DNA of 64,000 nucleotides from Candidatus Bathyarchaeota archaeon (GTDB taxonomy: Archaea > Thermoproteota > Bathyarchaeia > Bathyarchaeales > Bathyarchaeaceae): NCBI GenBank assembly GCA_026967815.1, contig JAPUUO010000001.1:11662-75661 (forward strand), given 5' to 3'. Shown in pieces: positions 59,613-64,000 of this stretch (position 1 is its first letter; every line of letters begins with the position of its first letter). The notes under the pieces were generated by a model, which saw only the letters and a program-made list of their open reading frames with translations, ran no database searches and was not told the DNA's origin. The position numbers and the translations under genes were made by a program.

Positions 59613-59714
59613 ATGATGGAAACAAAGCGGAGAGACGAGTGCACCGCAGCGAAAAAACGCACTCGGGCATTATGCTTTGGGCCTCAGAATCAAAGCAGAG
59701 TGAACAACGATTAA
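59613..59714 (+). CDS. Possible 33-residue basic peptide
   Basis: ATG at 59613, basic, with no recognisable feature. It overlaps predicted RNA hairpins (59636-59665), so it may be non-coding. Confidence 0.25.
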   Translation: MMETKRRDECTAAKKRTRALCFGPQNQSRVNND

Positions 59715-59734
59715 CCGGCGAGCCGCGAAAGCGG
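59636..59734 (+). ncRNA. Structured RNA segment before the tRNA-like element
   Basis: CGAGTGC/GCACTCG (59636-59665) and CCGC-GAAA-GCGG, a GNRA-capped hairpin (59723-59734). No convincing gene lies between 59564 and 59890. Possibly one RNA unit together with the tRNA-like element that follows. Confidence 0.4.
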
Positions 59735-59802
59735 AAGTCTCGACAAAGATAAATCACCCCTATCATTGCCTCGGGGAGGACATACTAAATTCTGCAATGG
59801 GA

Positions 59803-59866
59803 TGCCTTGTAGCTCAATCGGTAGAGCGGTTCAGTCACGAATGGAGGTTCGACTCCTCTCAGGGCA
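59803..59866 (+). tRNA. tRNA-like element lacking most of the anticodon arm
   Basis: Acceptor TGCCTTG/CAGGGCA (7 pairs, one wobble), D-arm GCTC-AATCGGTA-GAGC, T-arm GGAGG-TTCGACT-CCTCT with canonical T-loop. Only 15 nt separate D-arm and T-stem instead of about 22; the remainder can form TTC-AGTCAC-GAA. No normal 7-nt anticodon loop, so it cannot decode. About 64 nt plus discriminator. Confidence 0.72.
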
Positions 59867-59890
59867 ACTAATCAATCAAAATGTAACAGT

Positions 59891-60115
59891 ATGAAACAAT
59901 TACTTAACTGGCGCCAATGTGTGCTCTACGCGCTCTTTGCCGGATGCTTCTTCGCATTCCTGATGATGTGCGACGAGACAGACAATACTCTCGAGGAGTT
60001 TGTCGCAATACGGATAAAGGCTGTCGCGCTCATGCTCGTCTGCGGTCTTTCACTATACAGGCTCGCGAGGAAATGGGAGCGTGAAGGTAAAATCGACAAA
60101 TTCTTAGACGCATGA
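59891..60115 (+). CDS. Small membrane protein
   Basis: 74 residues. Two hydrophobic stretches (about 11-26 and 42-58), then a charged end. Role unknown; overlaps the next gene by 4 nt. Confidence 0.6.
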   Translation: MKQLLNWRQCVLYALFAGCFFAFLMMCDETDNTLEEFVAIRIKAVALMLVCGLSLYRLARKWEREGKIDKFLDA

Positions 60116-60435
60116 CCATGGAAACAAAGACATGCAAGGTATGCGGACGTGAGCTGCCGCTTACGGACTTCCGTCTCGGCAAGGGTGGCGCGAGACTGCA
60201 CACCTGTAATGAATGCGTCAACGAGAAACGGGCACAGACGCGCTACGAGAAAGCCCAATGTGTGTGGGGGGGTAAATCCGCTCCCTTTTCAGACCCGAGC
60301 TTCGACAATCTCAGTATTGGCGAAGTTGTGCGCTTAATGGGTCGTGCTAAGAAGTGGCTTGAAAGCCGAGGGTGTAAAATAACGCTCTACGGCGACTTTA
60401 TAGAAACAAAAACAAAGAAACTCAAATTTGAATAA
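60112..60435 (+). CDS. Zinc-ribbon early protein
   Basis: 107 residues. N-terminal treble-clef or ribbon CKVCGRELPLTDF ... CNECVNEKRA (about 8-40), then a helical part. Similar zinc modules occur in phage early proteins and HNH relatives; no HNH catalytic residues visible. Confidence 0.62.
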   Translation: MTMETKTCKVCGRELPLTDFRLGKGGARLHTCNECVNEKRAQTRYEKAQCVWGGKSAPFSDPSFDNLSIGEVVRLMGRAKKWLESRGCKITLYGDFIETKTKKLKFE

Positions 60436-60455
60436 TTCACCCCAAAAGCAAAGAA

Positions 60456-61025
60456 ATGAAAAGTATTAAATTCCGCATCACGGGAACGATGCCGCTGATG
60501 CTCAACAACCCTCAGACGGTCAACCCCTTCAACGAGTTCACAAAGAAGCTCAAACCACTCACAAGCAAGCGCACCAAGACGGACGATGATGTGCTTGAAA
60601 TTTACAAGCTGAAATTCCTCGCTTCGCTTTACACCAATTCGCAGGGTAGGTATATCCTCCCTGCCGAGCATATCGCCAACGCACTTATCGCCGCCGCAAA
60701 GGAGCGCAAGTTAGGTGCGAAGTTCACTCGCTCAATGCAAGTATTGAGCGACAGTATCATTGACTTCAAGGATGCGGACAAAACGCCCGAACAGCTCTAC
60801 GAACTCGGCGTGTATGTAGACATCCGCGCCGTGGGTATCAAGAACAGCAAAGTTCCGACAGCCCGTGCAATCATTCCCGAATGGTCGCTTACTTGCGAGT
60901 GTTGGTATGACGAAAGTCAATTAGATGCCAAGGACATCAAAGACTGCATGGAAATTGCAGGACTCCGCTACGGTGTCGGCACATTCCGCAAGATATACGG
61001 CAAGTTCAAAGCCGAAATTATGTGA
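60456..61025 (+). CDS. Conserved early phage protein, possible RAMP-like fold
   Basis: 189 residues. Starts FRITGTMPLMLNNPQTVNPF, has a conserved middle (YILPAEHIANALIAAAKE) and ends AGLRYGVGTFRKIYGKF. This family travels with Sak4-type ATPases in many phages. The G-x-x-PLM and terminal glycine loop recall RAMP (Cas7-like) RNA-binding folds, but that is a weak inference. Directly upstream of the tRNA-like array. Confidence 0.62.
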   Translation: MKSIKFRITGTMPLMLNNPQTVNPFNEFTKKLKPLTSKRTKTDDDVLEIYKLKFLASLYTNSQGRYILPAEHIANALIAAAKERKLGAKFTRSMQVLSDSIIDFKDADKTPEQLYELGVYVDIRAVGIKNSKVPTARAIIPEWSLTCECWYDESQLDAKDIKDCMEIAGLRYGVGTFRKIYGKFKAEIM

Positions 61026-61116
61026 ATCAGAGAAGCCCAGTGAAGTTTAGTGAAGTGGAGTAAGCAGAATACCTGACGAGTGAAGTGTAGTATTGAGAAG
61101 TCTGGTGTTGCAAACC

Positions 61117-61163
61117 GAGCCGCAACGGTTCTCGCCGAAGTTCGATTCTTCGGGCGGCTCCCA
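61117..61163 (+). ncRNA. tRNA-like minihelix 1
   Basis: Acceptor GAGCCGC/GCGGCTC (perfect 7 bp), linker AACGGTTCTCG, T-arm CCGAAG-TTCGATT-CTTCGG, then CCA encoded at 61161-61163. No D-stem and no anticodon arm. The linker keeps a GGT like the D-loop G18-G19-T20 that docks on the T-loop. Confidence 0.72.
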
Positions 61164-61271
61164 AGAATAACATGAAGTGAAGTATAGAGCAGAGAGGTCT
61201 TGAATGGTTTTGCCGAGTTATGACAAGTGAAGAACGCATAAGAGAGGCGGAGTCAAGCATTGAGAAGCACC

Positions 61272-61314
61272 CCCCCACGATGGTCGCACGTCAGTTCGAC
61301 TCTGACGGTGGGAG
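61272..61314 (+). ncRNA. tRNA-like minihelix 2
   Basis: Acceptor CCCCCAC/GTGGGAG (one C-A mismatch), linker GATGGTCGCA, T-arm CGTCAG-TTCGACT-CTGACG. Same reduced layout as minihelix 1 with unrelated stem sequence. Confidence 0.68.
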
Positions 61315-61378
61315 CAAAGATAAAGTCAAGGTTTGTTAAGTTTAGAGTTGAAAAGTGAAGCAAAGTCAAGCAAACCAC

Positions 61379-61421
61379 CTCCCTCAATGGTTGCAAATCG
61401 GTTCGATTCCGATTGAGGGAG
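61379..61421 (+). ncRNA. tRNA-like minihelix 3
   Basis: Acceptor CTCCCTC/GAGGGAG (perfect 7 bp), linker AATGGTTGCA, T-arm AATCGG-TTCGATT-CCGATT. Same layout. Confidence 0.72.
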
Positions 61422-61551
61422 CAAATCGCCAATGGCGTGGTAGTGTTTAGTTAAGCAGAGTTAAGTCTTGATTACATCAAAACAGCGCGGTACACTCTAT
61501 GAAAGGAGAGTATAGTATAGTAAGGAGCTGTTTAGTCCAGCATGGTAAACC

Positions 61552-61594
61552 TTTCCGCGGCGGTCTATGCTTGGGTTCGACTCCCAAGGCGGAG
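61552..61594 (+). ncRNA. tRNA-like minihelix 4
   Basis: Acceptor TTCCGC/GCGGAG (five pairs plus a wobble), linker GGCGGTCTATG, T-arm CTTGGG-TTCGACT-CCCAAG. Same layout. Between it and minihelix 3 lies an extra hairpin AAACAGC/GCTGTTT (about 61479-61532). Confidence 0.68.
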
Positions 61595-61675
61595 CAAATA
61601 GCTAAGTGAAGTAAAGACTATTCAAGAATACAAGAGTTTACAACGGAGTGGCAAACATTTTTAATTCAAACAAAT

Positions 61676-62131
61676 ATGAAAGAAGATGACGTAATGCGCG
61701 AGGTGGTTGAGAATATAATCAGCCATTACTCGGACGGTCAGCTAATCACACACGATTGGCTGAAAAAGCGATGCGGCATAGAGCCGTTGAAATACGAGGA
61801 CTACGGCAATGTGTCAGAGTTCATCGAAGCCTATCAGATGCAGTCGTTTCAGTATATGACGATTGTTGACAACATCCGCACCCTCATGCTGAAAGAATAC
61901 AACTGTTACTTCAAAAATGACCGTGGCGCAGGATATGTGATTCTTGACCCGAAAGACCAAGTTTCATTCGGCTACGACCGCTTTGTTGACGGTCTGAAAA
62001 AGCTGATGAAGGAAACAAACCTCATAATGAACAACGTCCGTGCGGTCAGTGGTGAACAGCAAGCAAAAGACAACGACCTGCGAGCCAAATATGCCGCCAT
62101 GAAGATGATGCTTGAAAATATTAGAAAATGA
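61676..62131 (+). CDS. Early phage protein, unknown
   Basis: 151 residues. Winged-helix-like N-terminal half (LITHDWLKKRCGIEP, GAGYVILDPKDQ) and a helical C-terminal half. Probably DNA-related, by pattern only. First gene after the tRNA-like array. Confidence 0.62.
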   Translation: MKEDDVMREVVENIISHYSDGQLITHDWLKKRCGIEPLKYEDYGNVSEFIEAYQMQSFQYMTIVDNIRTLMLKEYNCYFKNDRGAGYVILDPKDQVSFGYDRFVDGLKKLMKETNLIMNNVRAVSGEQQAKDNDLRAKYAAMKMMLENIRK

Positions 62132-62184
62132 TTGAGCCAACAATCTACGGCTTGTCGAATGAACAACCAAATTAACAACAAGAT

Positions 62185-63117
62185 ATGCCAATAATCAAAA
62201 AGAATGACATTACGCCGGAACGTCCCGTTATCATCGTGCTTTACGGCACACCAGGCTCAGGTAAAACCTCTGTAGCAACAACAGCCGAAACCCCCATTGT
62301 GATAGACACCGATAGGGGTTACGACCGCGCAGTGCAGAGAGTAGACACGCTTACCGCCTCAAAATGGGAAGATGTGCTTGCCGAAACCGAAACTCTCAAA
62401 TCGTACAAGACCGTAATTGTCGATACGGCAAAAGCCGCCCTCGACGATTACCTTTCGGCTTACGTCTGCGAAAAGAACTACAAGCTCAAAAACAACGGTC
62501 TGAAACGTTTCGGTCAGATGGCAGACGAGTTCAAGCAGTTTGTCAACTCGCTTCGGGCAAACGGTCAGGATATTATCTTTATTTGTCATGATAAGGAAAC
62601 GCAAGACAGCGACACAATCAAACACGCTCCCGACTGCACGGGGCAGAGCAAAGACCTGCTTATCCGCATTGCCGACCAGGTAGGTTATGTGTTCATTCAG
62701 AACAAGCAGCGAGTAATCAACTTTGAGCCACTTGACAATTTTGTCGGCAAGAATGTTGCTCAACTCGGCATGACACCGATACCCGATGCACCGAGCAAAG
62801 AGTTCGACACCTGCATGGCCGGCATTATCAAGACGGTAAAGCAGTCGATTCAATCAAAATCAGAAGCACAGCGCAAGGCGCAGGAAATGCTTGCACAGCT
62901 TCGCGAAAGCCTTGCGGAAGCAGATACGGAGAAAGGCGTAGAAGTCATAATGAAGCAAGCCCGCGACCTCCCCCCGATTCTGAAAGCACCATTCTTTGCC
63001 GAAGCGAAAGAGGTACTTGCTGCCAAAGGCTTTGTATTTGACGCAGAGAAAAAGAGGTTCGTAAAAGAGCAATCCAATGAGCCAACAGAAACCGCTGGTC
63101 AGAACAACGGCGATTGA
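62185..63117 (+). CDS. Sak4-like RecA-fold ATPase
   Basis: 310 residues. Walker A GTPGSGKT (21-28), Walker B KTVIVDTAK (about 73-81), and a sensor-like IIFICHDKE. Matches Sak4-type single-strand annealing or recombinase ATPases of phages. The C-terminal helical extension (about 230-310) is likely a partner-binding region. Overlaps the exonuclease gene by 41 nt, forming a recombination module. Confidence 0.85.
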   Translation: MPIIKKNDITPERPVIIVLYGTPGSGKTSVATTAETPIVIDTDRGYDRAVQRVDTLTASKWEDVLAETETLKSYKTVIVDTAKAALDDYLSAYVCEKNYKLKNNGLKRFGQMADEFKQFVNSLRANGQDIIFICHDKETQDSDTIKHAPDCTGQSKDLLIRIADQVGYVFIQNKQRVINFEPLDNFVGKNVAQLGMTPIPDAPSKEFDTCMAGIIKTVKQSIQSKSEAQRKAQEMLAQLRESLAEADTEKGVEVIMKQARDLPPILKAPFFAEAKEVLAAKGFVFDAEKKRFVKEQSNEPTETAGQNNGD

Positions 63118-63772
63118 GGCGTTCCGCCGCTACCTCGCCAACGGAGACAACGACTACTACGAAATAACCGAGCAGTCAGTCATTGACTCCGTGACCGGCA
63201 AGTTCAAGGGAAACGAGCAGACGAGGATAGGCACCGCTTTTCATGGCATAGTTCAACACGGAGAACAGTTCGGTTTGCCAATAGAGAACGGCTACGAGTT
63301 CTCTATTGATGGTCACTCAGTCGGGTTGAGTCATGAGCAACGCAAGATTGCCCTCGACTACCGTGACGAACACCCCCATGCCTACCACGAATTTCGCGGC
63401 TATAAGGACTATGGCAGAGCAATCGTAACGGGTTGTGCCGACATGATAGACGGCGTGGAGATACGCGACATAAAGACCAAGTATTCCGCGCCCTCCGACA
63501 GCGAGTACATCAATTCCTGCCAATGGCGGTATTACCTCGACATTTTCGGCGCGGACGTGTTTCACTTTGATTTGTTCGTGTTTCACGGCTACGACAAGGA
63601 GAAACACGGCTACGATGTTCGCCCTCTTGAATTGACGCGCCACACACCACCTATCACTTGCTATCGCTACCCCGAAATGGAGAACGACAACCTCATATTG
63701 CTCAATCAGTTCATGGATTGGGCTGAGGCGAGAGGGTTAACTGAATATTTGACAAGTAAAAGAATAAACTAA
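63077..63772 (+). CDS. PD-(D/E)XK exonuclease-like protein
   Basis: 231 residues. TRIGTAFHGIVQHGE (Glu/His), GCADMIDG (Asp) and IRDIKTKY (D-x-K) give the catalytic set of YqaJ/RecB-type nucleases. Works with the adjacent Sak4-like ATPase in phage recombination by producing single-stranded ends. The start at 63077 lies inside the preceding gene. Confidence 0.8.
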   Translation: MSQQKPLVRTTAIEAFRRYLANGDNDYYEITEQSVIDSVTGKFKGNEQTRIGTAFHGIVQHGEQFGLPIENGYEFSIDGHSVGLSHEQRKIALDYRDEHPHAYHEFRGYKDYGRAIVTGCADMIDGVEIRDIKTKYSAPSDSEYINSCQWRYYLDIFGADVFHFDLFVFHGYDKEKHGYDVRPLELTRHTPPITCYRYPEMENDNLILLNQFMDWAEARGLTEYLTSKRIN

Positions 63773-64000
63773 TGCCAAACGAAACCAAAAACAATTTCAA
63801 CAAGAAAGTGCAGATGCACTTGGCTTGCTCGGAAGATGACTTCCGTCCTGAAACGCAGTGCATCTTCTTCAATAAAGGATACGCCTACGCGACAGACGCC
63901 CATATCCTCGTAAGAAACCGCATAGCGGAAATATCGGGACTGAATGAGAGCGAGATAGAGGCACTTAACGGCAAATTCCTGCACGCCGACTTCTACAAGG
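63772..64000 (+). CDS. Sliding-clamp-like protein, cut by window end
   Basis: Starts at 63772 sharing one base with the preceding stop. Visible part has MHLACSEDDFRPETQCIFF and YAYATDAHILVRN, a pattern resembling phage beta-clamp-like proteins (ATD-x-x-x-LV). Only 76 residues are seen, so the call is tentative. Confidence 0.55.
   Translation, partial: MPNETKNNFNKKVQMHLACSEDDFRPETQCIFFNKGYAYATDAHILVRNRIAEISGLNESEIEALNGKFLHADFYK

Larger units (their letters stand above)
61026..61675 (+). repeat. Gene-free array of tRNA-like units and GTGAAG spacers
   Basis: 650 nt without a gene. Four minihelices alternate with spacers of about 65-130 nt rich in GTGAAG (61040, 61050, 61080, 61177, 61226, 61354, 61606) and related AGTTTAG. 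No CRISPR-like identical repeat is present; what repeats is the fold. Confidence 0.7.

Noticed and set aside
61026..61675. CRISPR array
   Set aside because: Units share a fold but not sequence; spacers vary in length and there are no cas genes.

Overview
The window reads as a temperate, long-tailed (siphovirus-like) phage or prophage of a Bacteroidales host. Evidence for the host: several promoters match the Bacteroidetes pattern TTTG-N19/20-TAnnTTTG (for example 9758-9789, 33940-33971, 48378-48409, 49278-49308, 55736-55766), Shine-Dalgarno sites are scarce, and families such as DUF3127, YopX and Bacteroidetes-type integrase are present. Both window ends cut a gene.

Layout. (1) 1-16.6 kb, minus strand: late operon read right to left as scaffold, capsid, connectors, tail tube, frameshifted tail chaperones, tape measure, lysis cassette and end genes. 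A plus-strand accessory island (8.95-10.5 kb) sits between the chaperones and the tape measure gene. (2) 16.6-17.7 kb: an initiator-like tRNA-Met between two attenuator-like hairpins, a zinc-ribbon gene and an HNH gene. (3) 17.8-32.1 kb, plus strand: terminase, portal and tail-tip genes, ending in a 2884-residue tail protein. (4) 32.2-48.35 kb, minus strand: about 40 tightly packed, often ATGA-coupled middle genes including DUF3127 SSB-like protein, DUF1064 nuclease, SF3 helicase, two DNA methyltransferases, YopX and many small Cys-rich proteins. (5) 48.4-49.7 kb: gene-free divergent control region with a long structured RNA and iterons. (6) 49.7-54.2 kb, plus strand: small early genes and a serine recombinase. 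(7) 54.2-55.6 kb: tyrosine integrase next to a tRNA-Thr 3' fragment (attachment site). (8) 55.7-58.7 kb: lysogeny-type genes (MerR, lipoprotein, membrane proteins, repressor). (9) 58.7-64 kb, plus strand: early recombination genes (Sak4-like ATPase, PD-(D/E)XK nuclease, clamp-like protein).

Whether 55.6 kb is an attP inside one phage genome or the junction to flanking DNA and a second prophage cannot be settled from this sequence.

The most unusual content is RNA. The early operon carries four tandem anticodon-less tRNA-like minihelices (61.1-61.6 kb) plus one tRNA lacking most of its anticodon arm (59.8 kb). Three promoter-terminator units (33.8, 41.2 and 55.8 kb) have a 5' end complementary to the loop of their own terminator hairpin, giving pseudoknots or kissing loops. 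A family of AGAGCC-N2/3-AGAGCC hairpin elements recurs at operon starts. A seven-to-eight-hairpin leader begins at 49312. A programmed -1 frameshift joins the tail chaperones. RNA-level control looks like a theme of this phage.
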